Shown here one piece after another: positions 18,836 to 27,902 of a stretch of DNA of 64,000 nt. The stretch covers positions 1,302,001-1,366,000 of the forward strand of contig NZ_CP047393.1 in assembly GCF_009858175.1 (NCBI RefSeq), written 5' to 3'. A program made the position numbers and the translations under genes. The notes below the pieces were generated by a model. It made no database searches. It was not told the DNA's origin and worked only from the letters and a program-made list of their open reading frames with translations. Every line of letters begins with the position of its first letter. Within the stretch, counting starts at the first letter, position 1. The stretch comes from Pontibacillus sp. HMF3514 (lineage in GTDB: Bacteria > Bacillota > Bacilli > Bacillales > BH030062).

Positions 18836-18849
18836 TGAAAGCGTAAACA
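18836..18849. promoter_or_regulatory. Candidate cre (CcpA) site
   Basis: TGAAAGCGTAAACA matches the degenerate cre consensus TGWAARCGYTWNCW at 13 of 14 positions. On the minus strand it lies 56-69 bases before the NADH dehydrogenase-like start, where it would overlap a -35 element preceding a TAAAAT -10. This suggests carbon-catabolite control. Confidence 0.5.
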
Positions 18850-18964
18850 TGAAAATTGATCCATTTTGTCGTAAGGAGATGCTTTAAATGTTGGCATGAA
18901 AGGGTATAGGGGGGCTATAAAATTAATATTTTGATGCAAAAGAAGCTTGGGACTTGATCTAAGA

Positions 18965-19003
18965 AAAATCACTCAGAGGCTAGATAACTCTGAGTGATTC
19001 TTC
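18965..19003. terminator. Terminator for the minus-strand gene ending at 19006
   Basis: AATCACTCAGAG at 18967-18978 pairs perfectly with CTCTGAGTGATT at 18988-18999. On the minus strand it is followed by a T run. Confidence 0.85.
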
Positions 19004-19005
19004 TA

Positions 19006-19314
19006 TTACTCATTGATTTCGTTAATCTTATCAAACACCTCGTCTAATGATTCAAACCCTTTATACTCAGCGTTTTCAGCTTGAATCGTCCACTCGGGCT
19101 TTGCGAGTGCTAAATGATCTTCATCGTTCTTTTCAAAAGGCATATGAATGTGATATGTTTTACCACCTTTTAATACCGTGTATCCAATATAGTAGGTGTC
19201 ACCTTCGCCTTCCTCTTCATAAATCGAAGCCTCAGCAAGGTTGTACTGCTTAATGAGAACAGATAGTGATTCTTTAAAATCATTTAAAATGGTTTCCACA
19301 CTGATATAGTCCAC
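19006..19314 (-). CDS. Conserved-looking hypothetical protein
   Basis: I start this gene at GTG 19314 because AGGGGGAT lies at the right distance upstream. An ATG at 19350 would add 12 residues but has no ribosome-binding site. The 102-residue product is acidic and soluble, with a beta-rich middle (YYIGYTVLKGGKTYHIHMPF) and helical ends. I do not recognise the family. It is a single gene followed by its own terminator. Confidence 0.75.
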   Translation of the reverse strand: MDYISVETILNDFKESLSVLIKQYNLAEASIYEEEGEGDTYYIGYTVLKGGKTYHIHMPFEKNDEDHLALAKPEWTIQAENAEYKGFESLDEVFDKINEINE

Positions 19315-19380
19315 AGGGATCCCCCTCAAAATCTTTTTCTTCCCAATCATACCATATCTGGAAAGGGTTGAGCTTGTTTG

Positions 19381-19539
19381 TTACTCTCCGCTTGGGAATT
19401 CGTTCATCAGTCTTGTTACGCGAGTTGAGTCACCATTTTCAATTTCTTCTTCTGTAGCATCCTCGCCGTAAGAATCCTCTTCGTTAACGGTAGGTGCTAC
19501 AGTTTCTTCGGTTTCATATTCTCGTTTCTTTTTGTTCAT
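19381..19539 (-). CDS. 52-residue acidic protein, unknown
   Basis: A short frame from ATG 19539 (AAGGAG eight bases upstream; a second in-frame ATG at 19545 sits too close to that site) encodes 52 residues. A basic start (MNKKKREYE) is followed by a strongly acidic middle and a tail ending RLMNEFPSGE. Small hydrophilic proteins of this type are common in spore formers, but no function can be given. It lies 66 bases upstream of the 102-residue gene on the same strand. Confidence 0.65.
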   Translation of the reverse strand: MNKKKREYETEETVAPTVNEEDSYGEDATEEEIENGDSTRVTRLMNEFPSGE

Positions 19540-19654
19540 GTTCATCACTCCTTATGCTCTTATTTTGGCTAAAAAAGTTATAAATATTGATGATATGCAA
19601 AATCCGGCGCATAGAATGGGAGTAGAAGCTTATTTTTTAAAGGAGCTGGTGTGA

Positions 19655-20932
19655 TTGATCTATGTAGTGAAGTCAGGGGATTCTTTATGGAGGATTTCAC
19701 AAAGGTATAATGTGTCAATTCAAGCGATAAGCGAAGTGAATGGATTAGCCTCCGTGGATCAACTCGTCCCAGGGCTTGCGTTATATATTCCAAAAGAGAG
19801 CTTGAACGATCGTGTATATGTCATACAAGCAGGTGATACATATTGGAAGCTTGCACAGCGGTTTCAAACGAGTACTCAACTTATTATAGAAGCGAATCCA
19901 GGGGTTGATCCAAGTCTATTATCGATTGGGCAACAGATACAAATCCCTTCGCCTCAGCCTTTAAATATTGAGACACTAGGATTTCTCGTGCCTTACAATA
20001 TCGAACCGTTTTTACCTAGGTTACAAGAGATATCGCAGCATCTCACTTATTTAGCTGTTGTAGCCTATTCCTTTACTGAAGAAGGATATGCGTATAAGCA
20101 GGGAGAGGATGAACAAGTTGTAGAGGCTTGTAAACAGTTTGGCATTCAACCTTTATTGTGTATTCGAAATTTTAAGGATGGTGATTTTTCAGCAGAATTA
20201 GTCGGGGGTGTCTTTGCAAACGAATCTTATCGAACCAATTTAGTTCAGAGTATGGTTCGTTTCGTAGATCAACAAGGGTATGCCGGTGTTAGTATAGACT
20301 TTGAGTTTGTTCCACCTCCACAACGAGGTGATTTTGAATTATTTTTACAAGCATTAAAAACGGAGCTAGGAGGTCGAATTCTCCATGTGAATGTTCATGC
20401 TAAAACAGCTGATGTTCCTACCAACCCAATTATTGGCGCCTATGATTACAAAGTAATTGGTGAAATCGCTGATATTGTTGCTGTTATGACGATCGACTAT
20501 GGCTATCCGACTGGCCCGCCAAAAGCAATTGCACCGATTTGGTGGATGGAAGAGGTTGTCCGTTTTGCACTAACCAAAATACCGGCTAGAAAAATGCAAG
20601 TGAGCTTTCCGGTGTATGGATACGATAAAGTAATCCCTGGGTTCGAGACAAGTGCACTATCTGCTTTGGACGCTCAAAACATGGCAATCAGGCGTTGGCT
20701 GCCCATTCAATTTGAGGAACGAAGTCAGTCACCATTTTATAGGTATGTATTGAATAACAGGCAACATGAAGTATGGTTCGAAGACATACGAAGTTATAAA
20801 GCTAAGTATGAATTGCTTGATGCGTATAATTTGCTTGGGACGACATTCTGGCAAGTGCGCTTTCGTTTCCCTCAAAACTGGGCGTTTATGGACCAGCATA
20901 TAAAGGTTATGAAAGACTTAGATAAGGTGTAG
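19655..20932 (+). CDS. LysM-GH18 spore peptidoglycan glycosidase (SleL/YaaH type)
   Basis: The TTG start at 19655 follows AAGGAGCTGG. The 425-residue product has two N-terminal LysM repeats (IYVVKSGDSLWRIS and VYVIQAGDTYWKLA, about 1-48 and 51-97) and then a GH18 barrel. The catalytic stretch is GVSIDFEFV (near 200), where the glutamate is the acid. In SleL/YaaH enzymes this fold acts as N-acetylglucosaminidase on spore-cortex muropeptides. There is no signal peptide, as in those spore proteins. It indicates a spore-forming organism. Confidence 0.92.
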   Translation: MIYVVKSGDSLWRISQRYNVSIQAISEVNGLASVDQLVPGLALYIPKESLNDRVYVIQAGDTYWKLAQRFQTSTQLIIEANPGVDPSLLSIGQQIQIPSPQPLNIETLGFLVPYNIEPFLPRLQEISQHLTYLAVVAYSFTEEGYAYKQGEDEQVVEACKQFGIQPLLCIRNFKDGDFSAELVGGVFANESYRTNLVQSMVRFVDQQGYAGVSIDFEFVPPPQRGDFELFLQALKTELGGRILHVNVHAKTADVPTNPIIGAYDYKVIGEIADIVAVMTIDYGYPTGPPKAIAPIWWMEEVVRFALTKIPARKMQVSFPVYGYDKVIPGFETSALSALDAQNMAIRRWLPIQFEERSQSPFYRYVLNNRQHEVWFEDIRSYKAKYELLDAYNLLGTTFWQVRFRFPQNWAFMDQHIKVMKDLDKV

Positions 20933-21121
20933 AGCCTTATCTTTTTTGTGAAGGTAAAATTTAATAAATGCCTCTACTTGAATGTATGAAAATAGTGATT
21001 TGAGGATAGAAAAAGTATGTTATAAAGAACGAACATAAGAAAAAATGAAATTTTGTCTATTTTCCATTCTCAAGGGTTGTCTATATACTGTAAGAAATTC
21101 TGAGAAAAGGGAGAGTTGAAA

Positions 21122-21433
21122 ATGACAAGAGTTCATGAAATCAAGGAAGAAGTCATTGTACCAGCCAACCACAGGCAAGACGAAACAGTTAAATATCATG
21201 TGTGTTATGGAACGGTAAATTGGGAGAAAACAGAAGGGGCTGAACGAGAAGCCATCTATGTTTTAATGAGCTATCACGGTGTGAAAAATTATCGAGTCCC
21301 TGCTCACCTCACCTTAGACAATGAAGGAGAGAAGGATTTCGATAAGGTGATGGAAGCAATGAGGTATTTGCGTGAGAAGTATAAGGTTTGGGAGAGGTAT
21401 GAAGTACATCAATTAGAGAAGACTTTTCATTAA
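21122..21433 (+). CDS. Hypothetical protein, about 103 residues
   Basis: I use ATG 21122 (GGGAGAG eight bases upstream) rather than the in-frame TTG at 21116. The protein is soluble and charged, with YHVCYGTVNWEKTEG in a predicted beta region and a helical second half (KVMEAMRYLREKYKVWERY). I do not recognise a family. It is followed after about 96 bases by the helicase gene. Confidence 0.7.
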   Translation: MTRVHEIKEEVIVPANHRQDETVKYHVCYGTVNWEKTEGAEREAIYVLMSYHGVKNYRVPAHLTLDNEGEKDFDKVMEAMRYLREKYKVWERYEVHQLEKTFH

Positions 21434-21529
21434 AAAGTTTCCAGAAACGAACGTTCATTTTCTACTACATCGACCTTCGTAACCATGCTACAATTGAAGA
21501 ATTGAGTTTTGTTACGGAGGTAGAACACT

Positions 21530-23263
21530 ATGAAGGAGTTTCCAACAGATCAGGATATAAATAGAGCAGTGGAATTATTGCTTGATACATATAACGTACC
21601 GGATCGTATTATTAAAGGGTTACTGGGTAAAGAGCAAATTTCACAATTAAACCGTCTGCTTCAGGATTTTTCAAAAGAATCCATGAGTTCATATGAGTTA
21701 ACGCGTCTAGTTGTTATGCAAAAAGGAGCCGATTTGTTTTCAGGATCCAATCAGGCTGTACGTGATCTGCGCAAATTTCTATTAAAAACCTTAGAGGATG
21801 AAGAAGTCATAGATCTCTATCAAAAGCATCCGAATCCGAAGAAAAAGATTACGTCTCCCAACTATATGTACGGAGAACTTTCCTCGAAAAAGTGGATTCC
21901 AGGTGGGAGATGGCCGAAAGAGTTTGTGAGAACATTAGGTTTTTCAAACATCTTCGCAGGTGTGAATCAAAAGAGTGGTCCGAAAAAGGCTGTTTTTGAG
22001 GATATTTCACCACAAAAGAAAGTACCAGCACTTGTCCCATATCAAGAAGACATGAAAAAACGCATGCTCGAAGTGTTGAATCGAGAGGGAAAACACACAC
22101 GTTGCATGCTTTCTCTTCCAACAGGCGGAGGTAAGACAAGAATTGCTGTAGAGAGTTTTATCGAATGGATGCAACCACGGTTTTATGATGGCAAATATAT
22201 GGTCTGGATTGCGCAAAGTGAAGAGTTGTGTGAGCAGGCGATCTCTTGTATTTCGGACATGTGGGTCGATAAGGAGTTTGCGGAAAGTCTACGAATTTAT
22301 CGTTATTTTGGTGGTAATGACGTGGACCCTGATGATTTAACGGGTGGAGTGGTTGTGGCAAGTATCCGTCAGCTACATTCCCGTATCCAAAATGAAGATC
22401 CATTTATCCATGAGGTTCTTCGTGATTGTGGTGCAATGATTATTGATGAGGCGCACCATGCTGCAGCACCTATGTATGCCAAGCTTTTTGAAATAGCAGA
22501 AGAGCTTGCAGGAAAGGGGCTATTTGCTGTATGTGGTCTCACCGCTACTCCTGGACGAAGTGATGAATCCACTTATACGCTAGTTGATCGATTTGAAGCT
22601 TATTTGATCAAGCCTGAATTTAAATGGAGCGAAGCGTATGATCGCAGTCCGCTACAATTCTTCAGAGATGAAGGTTACCTTGCAACACCTAAGCATATTG
22701 TTTATGAGAATAATAACAACCCGATTGAAATTAAAGAGGACAGTTTGTTTGACCATTTTGGTGACTTTACACCAGAATTCTTACGTGTCTTAGCAGCTGA
22801 TTCAAAACGGAATAAACTGATTACGAAGCGGTTAATGGATATCCCGGCTTATTCACCTACGCTTGTCTATGCTTGTACGGTAGAGCATGCAGAGTTTTTA
22901 TCAAGTGTTATGAACGCTTTTGGACGCAAAGCTGTTGCCATTTCAGCCAAAACTTCCAAAGCGCAAAGAAGAGTTTATATTAAAGCCTTTAAGCGTGGAG
23001 AGATTGAGTTCTTATTCAACTATGGCGTGTTAACAACTGGTTTTGATGCACCGAAAACCGAGTATATTGTGATTTGTCGACCTACAACAAGTGCTGTGTT
23101 GTATGAACAAATCATAGGACGTGGTTTACGTGGCCCTAAATTCGGAGGAACGGAGCAATGTACGATCGTTGATTTTTCCGATAACATCTTAAATCTTGGT
23201 CCTCCACTTGCCTATACCCGATTTAAGGAACTTTGGGAAGCCAAGGAAGCGGTCATACAATAA
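21530..23263 (+). CDS. DEAH-box superfamily 2 helicase
   Basis: The 577-residue protein shows the SF2 set: motif I SLPTGGGKT (near 200), motif II IIDEAHHAA (near 308), motif III LTATPGRSD (near 340) and motif VI EQIIGRGLRGP (near 540). About 165 residues with no recognised domain precede the helicase core and probably determine partner or substrate. The layout resembles stand-alone restriction- or repair-type helicases. No nuclease or methylase gene lies beside it. ATG follows ACGGAGGTAGAACACT. Confidence 0.92.
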   Translation: MKEFPTDQDINRAVELLLDTYNVPDRIIKGLLGKEQISQLNRLLQDFSKESMSSYELTRLVVMQKGADLFSGSNQAVRDLRKFLLKTLEDEEVIDLYQKHPNPKKKITSPNYMYGELSSKKWIPGGRWPKEFVRTLGFSNIFAGVNQKSGPKKAVFEDISPQKKVPALVPYQEDMKKRMLEVLNREGKHTRCMLSLPTGGGKTRIAVESFIEWMQPRFYDGKYMVWIAQSEELCEQAISCISDMWVDKEFAESLRIYRYFGGNDVDPDDLTGGVVVASIRQLHSRIQNEDPFIHEVLRDCGAMIIDEAHHAAAPMYAKLFEIAEELAGKGLFAVCGLTATPGRSDESTYTLVDRFEAYLIKPEFKWSEAYDRSPLQFFRDEGYLATPKHIVYENNNNPIEIKEDSLFDHFGDFTPEFLRVLAADSKRNKLITKRLMDIPAYSPTLVYACTVEHAEFLSSVMNAFGRKAVAISAKTSKAQRRVYIKAFKRGEIEFLFNYGVLTTGFDAPKTEYIVICRPTTSAVLYEQIIGRGLRGPKFGGTEQCTIVDFSDNILNLGPPLAYTRFKELWEAKEAVIQ

Positions 23264-23265
23264 AA

Positions 23266-23301
23266 AAAGCCACTAACCTATTTCACTAGGTTAGTGGCTT
23301 T
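23266..23301. terminator. Bidirectional terminator
   Basis: A perfect 15-bp stem (AAAGCCACTAACCTA at 23266-23280 with its complement at 23287-23301) is flanked by A and T runs. It serves the helicase gene and the convergent pterin dehydratase gene. Confidence 0.92.
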
Positions 23302-23307
23302 AATCAT

Positions 23308-23598
23308 TTACTTCATTTTCTCAAACGTATCATCAATCTTCTGAGCTAGTTTAAAGTCGCGCTCTGTTAAACCTCCAGCATCATGGGATGTAACAGCTAC
23401 GACCACTTCGCCATATTCGATTTGAATAGATGGATGATGGTCCATTTCCTCTGCTGTACGTCCGATGTCATATGCGAATTGTACACCGTCCATGTATTGT
23501 TTAAATTTAAAGCTTCGAGAAATAAATTTTTCGTTAGAAACTTCCCACTGTGGTACATTCTCAAGTTGGTTATTGATTTGATCTTGTGTTAGTGCCAT
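23308..23598 (-). CDS. phhB: Pterin-4a-carbinolamine dehydratase
   Basis: The 96-residue protein has the family signature around EEMDHHPSIQIEYGEV with the catalytic histidine pair, and a THDxGLT-like SHDAGGLTERD near the C-terminus. These enzymes dehydrate 4a-hydroxytetrahydrobiopterin or similar pterins, recycling the cofactor of aromatic amino acid hydroxylases. In Bacilli lacking such a hydroxylase the role is uncertain. I start at ATG 23598 because AGGAGG lies seven bases upstream; an upstream ATG at 23637 has no site. Confidence 0.9.
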   Translation of the reverse strand: MALTQDQINNQLENVPQWEVSNEKFISRSFKFKQYMDGVQFAYDIGRTAEEMDHHPSIQIEYGEVVVAVTSHDAGGLTERDFKLAQKIDDTFEKMK

Positions 23599-23710
23599 GT
23601 AATACCTCCTAATCAATCTATTTCTGCTTGCATGCAAACCATTCCTGTTATTCCAATATAGTAAACATATTTTTTTGAGAGTCTTTTTCTTTATTTACTA
23701 GGCAATAAGA

Positions 23711-24004
23711 GTGACCCTAGCATTTTTGGTGATTATAGTAAATTTATTAATTGCTATACCTATCATCATTAAGAGGCTTAGAGTTCATAGTAGTCTCACA
23801 AAGACAATTGGTTATGTTCAAAAGACTGTATTAGTAAATTCATTTGTTCTTTACATTATTGTTGCTGTAATAACGAATGTTGTATTTGCAAGAATTCTAA
23901 TTTTTGTAACTTATCTACTCTTATTTACATTAACTTCATTAGAAGTAATTATTATTGAGAAAATAATGAGACGCAAAGAAAATTCACATGTTATAGGTTC
24001 CTGA
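23711..24004 (+). CDS. Small polytopic membrane protein, uncertain
   Basis: An open frame from a GTG at 23711 encodes 97 residues with about three hydrophobic helices and a basic C-terminal tail (EKIMRRKENS). I see no convincing ribosome-binding site, so the start, and to some extent the gene, are uncertain. It lies between a divergent gene and a good terminator, which favours a real transcript. No family recognised. Confidence 0.45.
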   Translation: MTLAFLVIIVNLLIAIPIIIKRLRVHSSLTKTIGYVQKTVLVNSFVLYIIVAVITNVVFARILIFVTYLLLFTLTSLEVIIIEKIMRRKENSHVIGS

Positions 24005-24051
24005 TCATTTTTAATTAATAGGTACATTTTTGAACAACAAATCATTAAAAT

Positions 24052-24084
24052 AAAAACGCAGGGATATTATCCTCTGCGTTTTTG
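24052..24084 (+). terminator. Terminator
   Basis: AAAAACGCAGG and CCTCTGCGTTTTT form a stem with a short AT-rich loop, ending in T residues, downstream of the small membrane protein gene. Confidence 0.82.
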
Positions 24085-24213
24085 TGTGTGATTTTGTACT
24101 TTTTACTTCACAAGCAAACTACTTACCAGTTGTGGTGTCTTTTTTATTTCAAGAAGGAAATTACATTTTTTATCGAATAGAATAAAGACCAATAAATGAA
24201 AAGAGGTAAAGGT

Positions 24214-24699
24214 GTGAACAGTGTCTTATTTGTCTGTACAGATAACTTTACGAGAAGTGTTACAGCTGAGTTTTCTTTAAAGCATTACCTGAACAAAAAC
24301 GGAATTCAAGATGTTATTGTAGAATCAGCTGGCTTCAAAGCTGATAGTGATCTTTCGAAGTTTTCAACTACTCATTTTGCCCATCTTGCTGAGTTAGGGA
24401 TAAGCACCTCACAACATACTCGCATCCCATTTCAGCAAAATTTTCTTCATGATTATGATTTGATTATTGCAATGGGGGACGAACATCAAGACTACCTAAC
24501 AAATGAGTATAATTACAGAGCTCCCTTATTTAATGAAGTGTGCCTGAATGAGTCTACTTCAATTCGTGTACCAGCTCCTGGTGGAAATGAAGACGTTGAG
24601 CAAGCACTAAGGAAGATGGTTGATTACATACACCAACACACCCCTAGGGTCTACGAACACATGAGAAAGAAAGGTGATGATGATGAAAGAGAACTATGA
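24214..24699 (+). CDS. Diverged low-molecular-weight protein-tyrosine-phosphatase-like protein
   Basis: From GTG 24214 (AGAGGTAAAG upstream) the 161-residue product starts [15 protein letters not shown], placing the CX5R phosphate loop (Cys8-Arg14) at the N-terminus as in the LMW-PTP family. An ATG at 24196 would add six residues but lacks a site. The loop differs from the usual CTGNxCRS (Gly to Asp, second Cys to Thr). The C-terminal general-acid Asp-Pro appears as Ala-Pro (VPAPGGNED). It may therefore be a slow or substrate-restricted phosphatase or a binding protein. It overlaps the downstream FAH-family gene. Confidence 0.82.
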   Translation: MNSVLFVCTDNFTRSVTAEFSLKHYLNKNGIQDVIVESAGFKADSDLSKFSTTHFAHLAELGISTSQHTRIPFQQNFLHDYDLIIAMGDEHQDYLTNEYNYRAPLFNEVCLNESTSIRVPAPGGNEDVEQALRKMVDYIHQHTPRVYEHMRKKGDDDEREL

Positions 24700-25330
24700 T
24701 TCCATTCGCAATATTTATTGTGTAGGAAGGAACTATGCTCAGCATGCTCAGGAGCTGGGAAATGACCTTCCAACAAAACCGATGATATTTTCAAAACCTA
24801 CACATGCGTTACATCCCGCAGAAGGAGAGCTTAATTTACCTTCTGAAATAGGACAAATTCATTACGAGGTGGAGCTAGTGGTGAAAATGGCAGAAGCCTA
24901 TGTTCCTGATAAACCTCTCGAGCAAATTGTTGATGGGGTTGCACTGGGTATTGACCTCACTGCACGTGATGTACAAGCTCAATTAAAAGAAAAAGGGCAT
25001 CCATGGATCGTCTCCAAAGGGTTTAAAGGATCGGCTGTGTTAACGGAGTTTATTCCATTCGAGAGTCTTGAGGCATTTAATAAGATAAAATTTAGTCTAT
25101 TAAAAAATGGAGTAGAGGTTCAACATGGTCTACCAACCCATATGATCTTTCCTCTTGAAGAGTTACTATCCTATATTGCTTCTAACCTTGGATTAGGAAA
25201 AGGCGATATTGTGTACACAGGTACACCAGAAGGAGTCGGCCCTTTACGAGACGGGGATGTATTAGAAATGAAAGCTGAACTATCAGAGAGTACAAAAACC
25301 TTTGGTTTTTTAAACGTTACATTCGTATAA
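24683..25330 (+). CDS. Fumarylacetoacetate hydrolase family protein
   Basis: The roughly 215-residue protein has the FAH fold signature: the metal-binding acidic set in [11 protein letters not shown] (Glu-x-Glu) and [10 protein letters not shown] (Asp), the substrate-side [11 protein letters not shown], and the closing [12 protein letters not shown]. Relatives include acylpyruvate hydrolases and oxaloacetate decarboxylases of the YisK/FAHD1 type; the substrate here is not resolvable. Several in-frame starts (GTG 24674, ATG 24677, 24680, 24683) are possible. I prefer 24683 by its distance from AAAGG. It overlaps the phosphatase-like gene by about 17 bases, so the two are coupled. Confidence 0.9.
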   Translation: MKENYDSIRNIYCVGRNYAQHAQELGNDLPTKPMIFSKPTHALHPAEGELNLPSEIGQIHYEVELVVKMAEAYVPDKPLEQIVDGVALGIDLTARDVQAQLKEKGHPWIVSKGFKGSAVLTEFIPFESLEAFNKIKFSLLKNGVEVQHGLPTHMIFPLEELLSYIASNLGLGKGDIVYTGTPEGVGPLRDGDVLEMKAELSESTKTFGFLNVTFV

Positions 25331-25338
25331 GTAAAGAG

Positions 25339-25374
25339 AGCAGAAAGAACGTTGGCATTCTTTCTGCTTTTTTT
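25339..25374 (+). terminator. Terminator
   Basis: AGCAGAAAGAA at 25339-25349 pairs with TTCTTTCTGCT at 25358-25368 and is followed by seven T, downstream of the FAH-family gene. Confidence 0.87.
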
Positions 25375-25962
25375 CTATTCTTTTTGAATGTTCTTGATAA
25401 GGTTTTCTATTTGCTTTTGAACTTCAGGGTTATTCATAACATCCTGCAACGTATCACTTGATAAACCCTCTGAATCTTTGTTTTCTTCAGATTTCATTTT
25501 TTTAGCAATTTGTTTAATACTGTCTTGGATCCCCTCATCCTGTAAAACACCTTCTACGAGTTTGGAAATCGAACTAGATTTCTTCTCATCCGACATGTGC
25601 TTATTCCCCTCCTTGTTGACTAACTTTCCTGCTATGTTTGCACTTATTTTCTCGATTGTTCGATCGATTAAGTGTGTGCTTGTATTCTGTATAAGCTTAA
25701 CGGTTTTGTCTGATAGCTGAGGTAGTTTAATTTTTTCATTAAGGAAAGTGGCGGTACTCGTTTGTTTTTCTTCACTTTTACCGGAAAATTGGAGTGCATC
25801 ATATTTGCATTCTTTTCTAAGGTCATCGAATAAGCTGTTTAAATCCTTTGGTTTATTTGAGGAAGAATTTGAGTGAGTAGTGTTGGTTGGTATGGTCAAC
25901 GACCTTAATAAATTTTGTGGTAAGTCCAACATGCCTCCTAAAGCTGAACGATTATTCTTCAT
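25375..25962 (-). CDS. Hydrophilic hypothetical protein
   Basis: The 195-residue product starts at ATG 25962 behind GCAGGAGGTGAATTT. It is rich in Ser, Lys, Asn and Glu, with predicted amphipathic helices and no membrane segment or Cys-rich motif. The C-terminus has a repeated helical stretch (NPEVQKQIENLIKNIQKE). No family recognised. It resembles small hydrophilic spore or coat-associated proteins in composition, but that is only a guess. Confidence 0.75.
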   Translation of the reverse strand: MKNNRSALGGMLDLPQNLLRSLTIPTNTTHSNSSSNKPKDLNSLFDDLRKECKYDALQFSGKSEEKQTSTATFLNEKIKLPQLSDKTVKLIQNTSTHLIDRTIEKISANIAGKLVNKEGNKHMSDEKKSSSISKLVEGVLQDEGIQDSIKQIAKKMKSEENKDSEGLSSDTLQDVMNNPEVQKQIENLIKNIQKE

Positions 25963-26208
25963 AAATTCACCTCCTGCATAGCTATTTTATGTTTGGGATT
26001 GGACGAGGGAAGTGTGGATACCTATTAAATGAATAAGCATTTCAACTATTTTTTAATAGAATTGATAGAAAAACAAACTTATGCCACCTACCATAAACCC
26101 TGTCAAAAGAAGCTAGACTTCATATAAATAAGGTGTGAGATAGAAAAGATTTCGCCAAGTATGAATCTAGTCTATCTTCACAACTAATTGAATATGGAGG
26201 TGGCACAC

Positions 26209-26295
26209 ATGGTGGTCGGTTTAGCGATTTTAGTGTTGCTGATCTTTCTAGTTGTTTTCGAAGCGAGTTATCACACTGGATATGTAGCTCCGTAA
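26209..26295 (+). CDS. 28-residue membrane micropeptide
   Basis: ATG 26209 lies behind a strong GGAGGTGG site and opens a 28-codon frame. The peptide is a single hydrophobic helix (MVVGLAILVLLIFLVVFEA) followed by a short polar tail, SYHTGYVAP. A strong terminator begins 14 bases after the stop. The combination of ribosome-binding site, compact helix and terminator makes it likely to be translated. It resembles short sporulation peptides in size, but I recognise no family. Confidence 0.65.
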   Translation: MVVGLAILVLLIFLVVFEASYHTGYVAP

Positions 26296-26308
26296 CACAG
26301 GAAATAAG

Positions 26309-26345
26309 AAAGCTCTCACCCCTTTAGGGGTGAGAGCTTTTATTT
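26309..26345. terminator. Bidirectional terminator
   Basis: A 15-bp stem, AAAGCTCTCACCCCT at 26309-26323 with its complement at 26326-26340, has A- and T-rich flanks. It separates the micropeptide gene and the convergent hemAT gene. Confidence 0.92.
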
Positions 26346-26350
26346 CTTTA

Positions 26351-27694
<1,344 letters not shown>

Positions 27695-27902
27695 CTATTT
27701 ATTATATAGTAAAAAATATTGGAAACCTATACTGGTATTGGAAAAATTTTGTGACAATTTTATGATAGCGATTTGAACTATGAAAAATCCGATATTTGTC
27801 GATGAGTTTCTAGAGAAATAATTCGAAACTCGAAGGAAAATACGCTATACTGGATTTATTCGTAATATTATCAGAATATTTCCAAAAGGGGAGGAATCGA
27901 GA

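Noticed and set aside
21449-21456. GAACGTTC as a LexA (SOS) box upstream of the helicase
   Set aside because: A LexA box needs four bases between GAAC and GTTC; here the halves touch.
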